Source: Mycobacterium sp. 852002-51163_SCH5372311
GTDB lineage: Bacteria; Actinomycetota; Actinomycetes; Mycobacteriales; Mycobacteriaceae
Assembly (NCBI RefSeq): GCF_001667115.1
Contig: NZ_LZIJ01000024.1
Coordinates: 1-48,685 of the forward strand
Reading direction: 5' to 3'
Length of the DNA: 48,685 nucleotides
The translations under genes and the position numbers were made by a program. Below are positions 35,766 to 44,308 of this stretch, in pieces (the first letter of the stretch is position 1; each line of letters begins with the position of its first letter). The notes below the pieces were generated by a model. That model was not told the DNA's origin. It saw only the letters and a program-made list of their open reading frames with translations, and did no database searches.

Positions 35766-36662
35766 TTAAGCAGCCGCGCCCGGCTTCAGGTAAGTCACCA
35801 GGCTGCAGTCCAGCATCTCGTCGGTGAAGTAGTGCTCGCAGCCGCGCAGGTACTTCATGTACCGGTTGTAGACCTCTTCGGAGGTGACCTCGATGGCCTT
35901 CGCCTTGTTGGACTCCAGCGTGTCGCCCCAAATTCGCAATGTCTTGATGTAGTGCGGCCGCAGCGAAAGAGCCTCGGGCACAATGAAACCGGCCTTTTCG
36001 CCGTGTTCGACCATCATCTCGGTGGACGGCAACCGACCGCCGGGGAAGATCTCGGTGATGATGAACTTGATGAATCGGGCCGTCTCGAAGCTCAACTTCT
36101 TGCCGCGGGCGGCCATCTCGAACGGGTGATAGCTGACGCTGCTCTGGACGGTCATCCGGCCGTCCTCCGGCATGATGTTGAAGCACCTCTTGAAGAAGTC
36201 GTCGTAGTTCTCGTGCCCGAAGTGTTCGAAGGCTTCGATCGACACGATCCGGTCGACGGGTTCGCTGAAATCTTCCCAGCCCTGCAGCCGCACCTCGCGT
36301 GAACGGTTGGTGTCGATGCTGTCCAGCACCTGCCGGCAGCGGGCGTGCTGGTTCTTCGACAGGGTCAAACCGACGACGTTGACGTCGTACTTCTCGACGG
36401 CCCGCCGCATGGTGGTGCCCCAACCGCAGCCGATGTCCAGCAGCGTCATGCCCGGCTTGAGGTCCAGTTTGCTCAGGTTGAGGTCGATCTTGGCGTACTG
36501 AGCATCCTCGAGCGAGATGTCCGGCGGCTCGAAGTAGGCGCAACTGTAGGTCCGGGTCGGGTCCTGGAAGAGGGCGAAGAAGTCGTCGGAGACGTCGTAG
36601 TGCGCCTGGATGTCTTCGGAGCGGGTCCGGATCTTCGTCGGGCCAGCCTGGTTGTCAGCCAT
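35766..36662 (-). CDS. mmaA4: Mycolic acid methyltransferase MmaA4 (Hma)
   Basis: This 298-residue SAM-dependent methyltransferase of the cyclopropane synthase family has motif I LDIGCGWG at 75-82 and [22 protein letters not shown]. It corresponds to M. tuberculosis MmaA4 by its N-terminal [19 protein letters not shown] and its C-terminal [18 protein letters not shown]. MmaA4 places the distal methyl and hydroxyl group, and is the entry step to keto- and methoxymycolates. It is the leftmost of four paralogues, in the same order as M. tuberculosis (mmaA4, A3, A2, A1). ATG 36662 is preceded by AGGAG. Confidence 0.93.
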   Translation of the reverse strand: MADNQAGPTKIRTRSEDIQAHYDVSDDFFALFQDPTRTYSCAYFEPPDISLEDAQYAKIDLNLSKLDLKPGMTLLDIGCGWGTTMRRAVEKYDVNVVGLTLSKNQHARCRQVLDSIDTNRSREVRLQGWEDFSEPVDRIVSIEAFEHFGHENYDDFFKRCFNIMPEDGRMTVQSSVSYHPFEMAARGKKLSFETARFIKFIITEIFPGGRLPSTEMMVEHGEKAGFIVPEALSLRPHYIKTLRIWGDTLESNKAKAIEVTSEEVYNRYMKYLRGCEHYFTDEMLDCSLVTYLKPGAAA

Positions 36663-36749
36663 TGTCGTTCTGTTCTCCTGAATGAATTTCGCTATCTAGA
36701 CGCACGCACCGACGTGCCACCATACCCAATACTCAATCTGGCGCTTGAA

Positions 36750-37631
36750 TTACTTCTCCAAGGTGAACTGGTTGCAGTCGACGTAGCCCATGCGAAAAGC
36801 CTTGGCGCAGCCGGTCAGGTATTTCATGTAGCGCTCGTACATCTCCTCGGACTGTAGCGCGATGGCCTCGTCCTTGCGCGCTTCCAGGGTCTGCGCCCAG
36901 AAGTCGAGCGTCTTGGGGAAGTCCGTCTGAAGCGACTGCACGTGGGTCACCGTGAAACCGACCTTCTCGCAGTGCTCCTGAACGGTCTCGATCATCGGCA
37001 GGCGACCGCCCGGGAAGATGTCGGTGACGATGAACCTGATGAACTTGGCCATCTCCATCGTCAGCGGAATGCCCCGCTCCATCACCTGCTTGACGTGCAA
37101 GCCCGTGATGGAGTGCAGCAGCATCCGTCCGTCGGGCGGCAGGGCCTCGTACACGAACTTGAAGAAGTCGTCATACCGGTCGTAGCCGAAGTGCTCCAGC
37201 GCCTCGATGGTGACAATGCGGTCCACCGGCTCGCTGAACTCACACCAGTCGTTCAGCAGCACCCGGTACGACCGATTCGTGTCCACTCCGTCGAGCACCT
37301 GCCGGCAGTAGGCGTGCTGGTTTTTGGAGATGGTCAGCCCGACGACGTTGACGTCGTATTTCTCCAGGGCGCGTTTCATGACGGAACCCCAACCGCAGCC
37401 GATGTCGAGCAGCGTCATTCCCGGCTCCAGCGCCAGCTTGTCCAACGTCATGTCGATCTTGGCGAGCTGTGCTTCTTCCAGGGTCATGCCCTCGCGCGGA
37501 AAGTATGCGCAGCTGTATGTGCGCGTCGGATCCACAAACAGCGCGAAGAACTCGTTGGAAAGGTCGTAGTGCGCCTGGACGTCTTCGTCGTTCGGCCGTG
37601 TATTGACAGAGCTCATTGGGTTTTTAGACAT
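36750..37631 (-). CDS. mmaA3: Mycolic acid O-methyltransferase MmaA3
   Basis: This 293-residue member of the same family is identical in length to M. tuberculosis MmaA3. Motif [22 protein letters not shown] is intact, and the end reads AFRMGYVDCNQFTLEK. In M. tuberculosis it O-methylates the hydroxyl made by MmaA4 to give methoxymycolates. The gene is intact here, so this strain may make methoxymycolates, in contrast to some BCG strains with a mutant MmaA3. ATG 37631 has GGGAG five bases upstream. An 87-base gap separates it from mmaA4. Confidence 0.92.
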   Translation of the reverse strand: MSKNPMSSVNTRPNDEDVQAHYDLSNEFFALFVDPTRTYSCAYFPREGMTLEEAQLAKIDMTLDKLALEPGMTLLDIGCGWGSVMKRALEKYDVNVVGLTISKNQHAYCRQVLDGVDTNRSYRVLLNDWCEFSEPVDRIVTIEALEHFGYDRYDDFFKFVYEALPPDGRMLLHSITGLHVKQVMERGIPLTMEMAKFIRFIVTDIFPGGRLPMIETVQEHCEKVGFTVTHVQSLQTDFPKTLDFWAQTLEARKDEAIALQSEEMYERYMKYLTGCAKAFRMGYVDCNQFTLEK

Positions 37632-37790
37632 GAGCGCTCCCTAGTGCTCCCACTGTTGACGGGCACCCTTCACGAGGTAGCCATCCCCGCGACCCTACAC
37701 GCGGCGGGGCACATCCCTGGCATTTGACGTCGCGTGACCCGGGTTTTCTCGTCCGAAGTCCGTCAGATATCAGCCTGACTGGCGCAAGCA

Positions 37791-38654
37791 CTATTTCTCC
37801 AGCGTGAATTGGTTGACGTCGATGTAGCCGACGCGGAATCCGTTGGCGCAGCCGGTCAAATACCTCATGTACCGCTCGTACACCTCTTCGGACTGGATCT
37901 CGATGGCCGCGTCCTTATTCGCCTCGAGCGCTGCGGCCCACAGGTCGAGGGTTCTGGCGTAGTGCGGCTGCAGCGATTGCCGGCGAGTCAGCGTGAAGCC
38001 CGCTTTCGACGAGTGGTCCTCGACCTTCTCGATCGACGGCAACCGGCCGCCGGGGAAGATCTCGGTGACGATGAACTTGATGAAGCGAGCCATCTCGAAG
38101 GTCAGCGGTATGCCGCGTTCGACGCACTGCGGGCCCGTCAACCCGGTGATGGTGTGCAGCAGCAGCACGCCGTCATCGGGCAGCACGCCGTAGGCCATCT
38201 CGAAGAAGTCGTCGTAGCGGTCGTGGCCGAAGTGCTCGAACGCGCCGATCGACACGATGCGGTCGACGGGCTCGTCGAACTCTTCCCAGCCGTTGAGCAA
38301 CACTCGCTTGCTGCGCGGACTGTCCAACTCGTCGAACGACTGCTGCACATGCGCAGCCTGGTTTTTCGACAACGTCAAGCCGACCACGTTGACGTCATAC
38401 TTCTCGATGGCCCGGCGCATGGTGGCGCCCCAGCCGCAACCGACGTCGAGCAGCGTCATCCCCGGCCGCAGGCCCAGCTTGCCCAGTGCCAGGTCGATTT
38501 TCGCGAGTTGGGCTTCCTCCAGCGTCATGTCGTCGCGCTCGAAATAGGCACAGCTGTAGGTCTGGGTGGGGTCGAGGAACAGCCGAAAGAACTCGTCGGA
38601 CAGGTCGTAATGCGCCTGCACATCGGCAAAGTGCGGCGTCAGCTTTTGGGCCAT
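37791..38654 (-). CDS. mmaA2: Mycolic acid cyclopropane synthase MmaA2
   Basis: This 287-residue member equals M. tuberculosis MmaA2 in length. ATG 38654 (MAQKLTPHFADVQAHYD) is chosen over the longer open frame starting at 38735. Motif [21 protein letters not shown] and the C-terminal RVGYIDVNQFTLEK are typical. MmaA2 makes the distal cis-cyclopropane of alpha-mycolates and contributes to the cyclopropane of methoxymycolates. It lies 159 bases from mmaA3, with a possible promoter of its own. Confidence 0.91.
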   Translation of the reverse strand: MAQKLTPHFADVQAHYDLSDEFFRLFLDPTQTYSCAYFERDDMTLEEAQLAKIDLALGKLGLRPGMTLLDVGCGWGATMRRAIEKYDVNVVGLTLSKNQAAHVQQSFDELDSPRSKRVLLNGWEEFDEPVDRIVSIGAFEHFGHDRYDDFFEMAYGVLPDDGVLLLHTITGLTGPQCVERGIPLTFEMARFIKFIVTEIFPGGRLPSIEKVEDHSSKAGFTLTRRQSLQPHYARTLDLWAAALEANKDAAIEIQSEEVYERYMRYLTGCANGFRVGYIDVNQFTLEK

Positions 38655-38820
38655 GATGTTTTGTGTGCCTTCCTGGGCCGTTCCGGGCCGTACTGAGACG
38701 TTCAAGGCCTCCCGGGCGCTGCTGTCGCCAAGCACCGGCGCTGCTGTCCGGAAATGGTATCCGATTCAGCGCCGCAGCACGAAACCGAACGCGCGTTGTC
38801 GCAGCTCAGCCGGTGTGCCG

Positions 38821-39753
<933 letters not shown>

Positions 39754-39773
39754 TTAAAGCATGCTGCTCGGCA

Positions 39774-40721
39774 TCACCCGGCTGCAACAAAGTTACTTCG
39801 CAGCTCGTTGATCACCCGATCCCACAGTTGCTGCGGCAGATCATGACCCATTCCGTCGAATAACACCAATCGTGCTCCTTCTATCGCGCGCGCGACCGCG
39901 CGGCCTCCGAGTGGCCGCATCAACTTGTCTGCCCGCCCGTGGATCACCACGGTCGGCGCGGCGATGCGCCGGTCATAACGCAGCAGGCTGCCGCTCCCGA
40001 GGATCGCACTGAAATGCCGCGCAACCCCCCAGGGATAGTAGCTGCGGTCGTAGCTCTCGGCGGCCTCGGCACGGACTTGTTCCACCGGGGCGCGGTAGGC
40101 CGGACTGCCGATGATCTCGGTGACGCGCACCGCGTTCTCGACGATGACGTCGCGCGGCGAATCCGGCGGCGGTCCTTTGAGAAGCGCCAGCAGGGCCCGT
40201 GGCGCCGGCGGCGGCAGGAACGGGCGATTGTTGCTGGAGAAGATCACCGCGAGGCTCTTCGTCCGTTCGGCGAAACGCGCGGCGAAGATCTGTGCGATCA
40301 TGCCGCCCATCGAAGCTCCGACGATGTGGGCCCGCTCGATTCCGAGGTGATCCAGCACCGCCGCGGCGTCGTCCGCCATGTCCTCCAGGGTGTATGCGGC
40401 GCGCCCGGGCAGGCCGATCCAGAAACGCAGCATCCGGGCCGGCAGCGACTGGCCGCCGCCCCGCCGCTCGGTCTTGTCGGAAAGGCCGACGTCTCGGTTG
40501 TCGTATCGAATGACCCGCAGGCCGTTGTTGACGAGTTGCTCGCAAAAGGCGGTCCGCCACAGCAGCAGCTGAGCGCCCAGACCCATGATCAGCAGTACGG
40601 GCGGATGGCCGGGATCGCCCATGTCCTCGTAGTAGAGCTTCAGCTCGCCTTCAGGGCCGGCCCCTGATTTGGCATAACCGCTGCGGACCTCCACTTGCGC
40701 CGCCTCCTCAGGCCTCGACAT
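39774..40721 (-). CDS. lipG: Alpha/beta hydrolase LipG
   Basis: This 315-residue alpha/beta hydrolase has the nucleophile elbow GASMGG (135-140, Ser137), the Asp in HGRADKLMRP and the His in DGMGHDLP, so the catalytic triad is complete. The oxyanion/dipole segment is LIMGLGAQLLLW. It corresponds in place and sequence to LipG (Rv0646c), reported as a phospholipase/thioesterase next to the mmaA genes. It overlaps the upstream kinase gene by 14 bases and is therefore co-transcribed with it. A paralogue lies at 42193-43110. Confidence 0.9.
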   Translation of the reverse strand: MSRPEEAAQVEVRSGYAKSGAGPEGELKLYYEDMGDPGHPPVLLIMGLGAQLLLWRTAFCEQLVNNGLRVIRYDNRDVGLSDKTERRGGGQSLPARMLRFWIGLPGRAAYTLEDMADDAAAVLDHLGIERAHIVGASMGGMIAQIFAARFAERTKSLAVIFSSNNRPFLPPPAPRALLALLKGPPPDSPRDVIVENAVRVTEIIGSPAYRAPVEQVRAEAAESYDRSYYPWGVARHFSAILGSGSLLRYDRRIAAPTVVIHGRADKLMRPLGGRAVARAIEGARLVLFDGMGHDLPQQLWDRVINELRSNFVAAG

Positions 40722-42054
40722 CGGGTTGATGCTCCCGGCTGACCTCGACCATGAAGTTCGCGAAGTACCCGGTCAGTTGTGGGTCGGACATCATCTGCCA
40801 CTTCGGCGCCAGCAGCTTCATGTACCGCTCCACGTACAGAAACTGCTTGCCGATCAGCACCAGCTCGCGCGGCAGTTTGACGTCGTAGGCGTCGGCCAGC
40901 GTCGACAGCTGCCGGCCGATGTCGGCGTATGACATGTCGCCCAGCGTCGTCATGGTCAGCGGTGTGGCGAAGCTGGCCAGGTCCTTGGCGGCCTGTTCTT
41001 CGGGCTTCATGGTGCCGACCGCGCCCATCAGCACGACGATCTTGCCCGCCGCGGCGTGGTCCTTCTTCACCAGCAGGGCGTACACCAGCTCGCGCAGCAG
41101 CCAGCGGGTGCGCGGGTCGATGCGGCCCATGATCCCGAAGTCAAAGAACACGATGCGGCCTTGGTCGTCGACGTAGAGGTTGCCGGCGTGCAGGTCGCCG
41201 TGGAACAGGCCGTGCCGCAGTCCGCCCTCGAACACCGAGAACAGCAGCGCCTTGACCAGCTCGGTGCCGTCGAAGCCGGCTTTGCGGATGGCGGCGACGT
41301 CGTCGATGCGGATCCCGTGCACCCGTTCCATCGTCAGCACCCGCTCGCCGGTGAATTCCCAGTGCACTTTCGGCACCCGGATGTTCTTGCCCAGCGGGGA
41401 GGTGTGCAGGTGGGACACCCAGGCCTCCATCGACTGCGCCTCCAGACGGAAGTCCAGCTCCTCGGCCAGGTTGTCGGAGAAGTCGGCGACCACGTCCTGG
41501 GCGGACAGCCGACGACCCAGCTTGGCCAGTTCGACGGCCTGGGCGAAGCGCTTCAGGATCTGCAGGTCGGCAGCGACCCGCCGGCGGATTCCCGGCCGCT
41601 GAATCTTGACGACCACTTCCTCGCCGGTCTTCAGGGTCGCGTAGTGCACCTGGGCGATCGACGCCGACGCGAACGGCTCTTCCTCGAAGCTGGCGAACAG
41701 CTCGGACGGCTCACCACCGAGTTCCTCGGCTAACAGCTTGTGCACCTCTTGGGTGTCGGCCGCCGGCACCCGGTCGAGCAGACCGCGGAATTCGCGGGAC
41801 AGCGTCTCGCCGAACGCCCCCGGGCTGGACGCGATTATCTGCCCGAACTTGACATACGTCGGGCCCAGGTCGGCGAAGGTATGCGGGATCTCCCTGATCA
41901 CCTTCTGCTGCCACGGCCCCTTGCCGGGCAGGTTGGTGACGACCCGGGCGGCGGTCCGGGTGACCTGCCAACCAGTGACGGCTACCCGGGCAGCTTCGAC
42001 CGGCAACGGCACCCGGTCGAGCTTGACCACCTCGCGGTGTTTAGCGGAGCTCAT
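40708..42054 (-). CDS. ABC1/UbiB (AarF/ADCK) family kinase-like protein (Rv0647c-like)
   Basis: This is a 448-residue protein of the atypical ABC1/UbiB kinase-like family. It has KFGQ (about 69-72), the Ala-rich loop ASASIAQVH, the nucleotide-contacting Lys in VVVKIQRPG, the pair EELDFRLEAQ, HGDLHAGNLY for the catalytic Asp, and VFFDFGIMG for the metal-binding Asp. This family stabilises lipid or quinone synthesis. ATG 42054 is preferred; a TTG at 42084 would add ten residues. No good ribosome site is seen for either. It is the first gene of an operon with lipG. A 16-bp palindrome (42096-42111) lies 41 bases upstream. Confidence 0.9.
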   Translation of the reverse strand: MSSAKHREVVKLDRVPLPVEAARVAVTGWQVTRTAARVVTNLPGKGPWQQKVIREIPHTFADLGPTYVKFGQIIASSPGAFGETLSREFRGLLDRVPAADTQEVHKLLAEELGGEPSELFASFEEEPFASASIAQVHYATLKTGEEVVVKIQRPGIRRRVAADLQILKRFAQAVELAKLGRRLSAQDVVADFSDNLAEELDFRLEAQSMEAWVSHLHTSPLGKNIRVPKVHWEFTGERVLTMERVHGIRIDDVAAIRKAGFDGTELVKALLFSVFEGGLRHGLFHGDLHAGNLYVDDQGRIVFFDFGIMGRIDPRTRWLLRELVYALLVKKDHAAAGKIVVLMGAVGTMKPEEQAAKDLASFATPLTMTTLGDMSYADIGRQLSTLADAYDVKLPRELVLIGKQFLYVERYMKLLAPKWQMMSDPQLTGYFANFMVEVSREHQPDVEA

Positions 42055-42095
42055 TTGAGCAGTGTGCCAAATTCCGATAGTCAACTCCCAATTCG

Positions 42096-42111
42096 CGTGA
42101 GCCCGCTCACG
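42096..42111. promoter_or_regulatory. Palindrome upstream of the UbiB-like gene
   Basis: CGTGAGC (42096-42102) and GCTCACG (42105-42111) are perfect inverses around CC, a 16-bp operator-like palindrome 41 bases before the start at 42054. It may be the site of a repressor of the kinase-lipG unit. No regulator gene is adjacent. Confidence 0.4.
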
Positions 42112-42126
42112 TGCCGTGTTATGCCC

Positions 42127-42186
42127 GCCGAACGTGTAATCACGGCGAAAATCCGGCCCGAATTTGGCCGTGATTACACGCTCGGC
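42127..42186. terminator. 20-bp inverted repeat downstream of the second LipG-like gene
   Basis: The left arm 42127-42146 and the right arm 42167-42186 are inverse over 20 bases with one mismatch (the perfect part is CGTGTAATCACGGC with GCCGTGATTACACG). The loop is 20 bases. It starts six bases after the stop of the alpha/beta hydrolase gene, so it probably ends that transcript and insulates the UbiB-lipG unit. Confidence 0.65.
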
Positions 42187-42192
42187 GAATCG

Positions 42193-43110
42193 CTAATCCG
42201 CTCGCGCAAAGTTCTCGGTGAGTATCTCGAGGATCGGCCGCCACACCGGTTCGGGAAGGTCGTGACCCATTCCGTCGACCACGACGAATCGGGCGCCAGG
42301 GATGGCCGCGGCGACCGCGCGCCCGTTACGCGGTCGCACCATCGGGTCCGCCGAACCGTGCAGCACCACCGTCGGCGCGGTGATCGCCTTGCTGTAGGCG
42401 AGCAGGCTGCCGGTGCCCAGCACGGCGTCGAATTGGCGCAGCATGCCGGGCGGGTAGGTGCAGCGGTCTGCGAGCTGCCGGACGCGGTGCCGGAGCTCGC
42501 TTTCGGAGGGCAGGAAGTTCGGTCCGTTGAACACAGCGATGTTGCGAACCTCGAAGGACAGCTTCTCCTCGGCTGATGCGTCCTTGGCCGGTGCGTCGAA
42601 CGCCAGCTTGATGACCCGCCAGGCCGGCGGCGCGGACAGCGGCTTGCCGGTAGTCGACATGATGATGCCCAGCGACGCCACCCGGCCCGGCTCGGTGGCG
42701 GCCAGGATCTGCGCGATCATGCCGCCCAGCGACGCGCCGACGACATGCGCCCGCCCGATGCGCAGATGGTCCAGCAGCGCCACCACATCTCGGGTCATGT
42801 CGACGAGGGTGTAGGGCACGGGGCTGGGCCTGCCGAACAAATAGCGGCCGATCCGTCGATAGACCGGGCCTTGGGCCCGTAGCCCGTGCATCTTGGCCGA
42901 CAGCCCGGTGTCGCGGTGGTCGAACCGGATCACGCGGTAACCGGAGCCGACGAGCTGCCGGCAGAAGCCGTCGGGCCACATGGGCAACTGTGCGCCGAGA
43001 CCCATGATGAGCAGCACCGGCGGGTTGTCCGGCTCGCCGAGCACCTCGTAATAGAGTTCGACGGTACCGTCGGGCGTCTCGCGGCGCGCTATCCCGCTGC
43101 TGGTGGACAC
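42193..43110 (-). CDS. Alpha/beta hydrolase, LipG paralogue
   Basis: This 305-residue alpha/beta hydrolase is very similar to LipG (shared LIMGLGAQLPMW, GASLGG at 125-130 with Ser127, HGSADPMVRP and DGMGHDLP). The triad is intact. It has no signal peptide, so it acts in the cytosol or at the membrane. Its neighbour 10 bases upstream is a DinB-family gene, suggesting one transcript. It may have arisen by duplication of lipG; M. tuberculosis as I recall it has no such gene between Rv0647c and Rv0648. Confidence 0.87.
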   Translation of the reverse strand: MSTSSGIARRETPDGTVELYYEVLGEPDNPPVLLIMGLGAQLPMWPDGFCRQLVGSGYRVIRFDHRDTGLSAKMHGLRAQGPVYRRIGRYLFGRPSPVPYTLVDMTRDVVALLDHLRIGRAHVVGASLGGMIAQILAATEPGRVASLGIIMSTTGKPLSAPPAWRVIKLAFDAPAKDASAEEKLSFEVRNIAVFNGPNFLPSESELRHRVRQLADRCTYPPGMLRQFDAVLGTGSLLAYSKAITAPTVVLHGSADPMVRPRNGRAVAAAIPGARFVVVDGMGHDLPEPVWRPILEILTENFARAD

Positions 43111-43120
43111 GCTGACCTCG

Positions 43121-43714
43121 TCACCCGGGAGACCAGGGCTTGACCCAGCCTTCGATCTCCCAGCCCTCGCGCCCGGCGATCAACTCGTACATGGTGGCGC
43201 CGTCGATGCTTTCCCGGATGATGTCCGCATGTCCTGCGTGCCGGGCCAGCTCGTTGATCACATGCAAGATCGCCCAGCGCACCGACCAGGCTTCCAGGTT
43301 CTTCGGGAACCACGGGATGTCGTGCGGTACCGGCACCGCGGTGTCGAGGTCGGCGGTTTCCACCAGCTGCAGCGAGATGGCGTTCTGCGCTTCGAACGCT
43401 CGCAGCAGCCCGTCCAGCGTCTCGTCCGGCCGCATCACGTGCTGGTCGGCGAAATCCCTGGCGACCTCGTCGAAAGGCCGGGTGTCCTTGGGCGGCAGCC
43501 CCGGGGCGGCGGCGACTCGGCTCATCCAGCTGCGCTGCATGCCGGTTGCGTGTTTGACCAGTCCGCCGATCGACAGCGCGCTGACCGACGGCGTGGACCG
43601 AGCCTGTTCGTCGGTGAGGCCGAAGGACACCGCGAAGTAGGCGCTTTGGTGATAGGCCAGGTATTCGCGCAACGCACTGCGTTCGTCGGACACGGGTGGG
43701 GCGAGTGCGGGCAT
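43121..43714 (-). CDS. DinB/DUF664-family protein
   Basis: This 197-residue four-helix-bundle protein of the DinB/DUF664 group shows GGLVKHATGMQRSWM near the N-terminal third and INELARHAGHADIIRESIDG near the end. The conserved His residues in these two segments are the metal-binding ligands of DinB proteins. Many are thiol-dependent (mycothiol, bacillithiol) S-transferases or metal-binding enzymes. It lies next to a second DinB-family gene three bases away, so the two are co-transcribed. The start ATG is at 43714. The reaction cannot be predicted. Confidence 0.8.
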   Translation of the reverse strand: MPALAPPVSDERSALREYLAYHQSAYFAVSFGLTDEQARSTPSVSALSIGGLVKHATGMQRSWMSRVAAAPGLPPKDTRPFDEVARDFADQHVMRPDETLDGLLRAFEAQNAISLQLVETADLDTAVPVPHDIPWFPKNLEAWSVRWAILHVINELARHAGHADIIRESIDGATMYELIAGREGWEIEGWVKPWSPG

Positions 43715-43717
43715 TTC

Positions 43718-44248
43718 TCAATCCGTCCAGTCGGCGCGCTGATGGCGGTAAAGGTCTCGAAGACAAGCGATTTCGGCACCATGGTGGATCGCTTCCCTGT
43801 TGATGTGCAAGACCAGCTCGCTAATCGGGTGTTCCGCGTACGGCCCTTCGGCCGGACCGCACGGCTGGGTAAGGTCGCGGTCGGTCAGCGACCGCACTCC
43901 GGCGATCCACCCCGAGTAGGCCTCATCCAGTTGCCGCAGTGCGGTGGCGGCGTCGGTGGCGTAGTCCCAACTCTGGTAGTCCGCGGGCGGTCCGCCGAAG
44001 TGGTGGTGGTTGCGCATCGCGAACACCCCGACGATGACGTGGGCGAGACGCCACGCGATGGTCGTGAACGGCGCGGGGCTGGGCTCTGGGAATGCAAAAT
44101 CCACCGACCCGCCGGGACGGACCGTCCAGCAATCGCGCACCGGCTGCCAGAAGTATTCGTCGTCGGTCAGGCCGTCCATGCGGGGACGCAAATGCTCGCG
44201 CCAATGCCAGTCGAGCTGGTCGGCCAGTTGTGTGGTCATATCCGCCAT
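43718..44248 (-). CDS. DinB-family protein, second of a pair
   Basis: This 176-residue DinB-like protein has WRLAHVIVGVFAMRNHHHFGG for the first His ligand region and SELVLHINREAIHHGAEIACLRDLY at the C-terminus with the later His residues. ATG 44248 (MADMTTQLADQLDWHWR) follows a GGGAGG site about ten bases upstream. A much longer frame reaching 46120 on this strand is the reverse of the mannosidase gene and is not real. The gene is three bases upstream of the DUF664 gene and divergent from the mannosidase (60 bases), whose promoter must share that space. Confidence 0.8.
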   Translation of the reverse strand: MADMTTQLADQLDWHWREHLRPRMDGLTDDEYFWQPVRDCWTVRPGGSVDFAFPEPSPAPFTTIAWRLAHVIVGVFAMRNHHHFGGPPADYQSWDYATDAATALRQLDEAYSGWIAGVRSLTDRDLTQPCGPAEGPYAEHPISELVLHINREAIHHGAEIACLRDLYRHQRADWTD

Positions 44249-44308
44249 GGCACCGAGCCTCCCACCAAGGGGTGACAGGACGGCGGTAATGCAACGTAAA
44301 GTGCGGTC

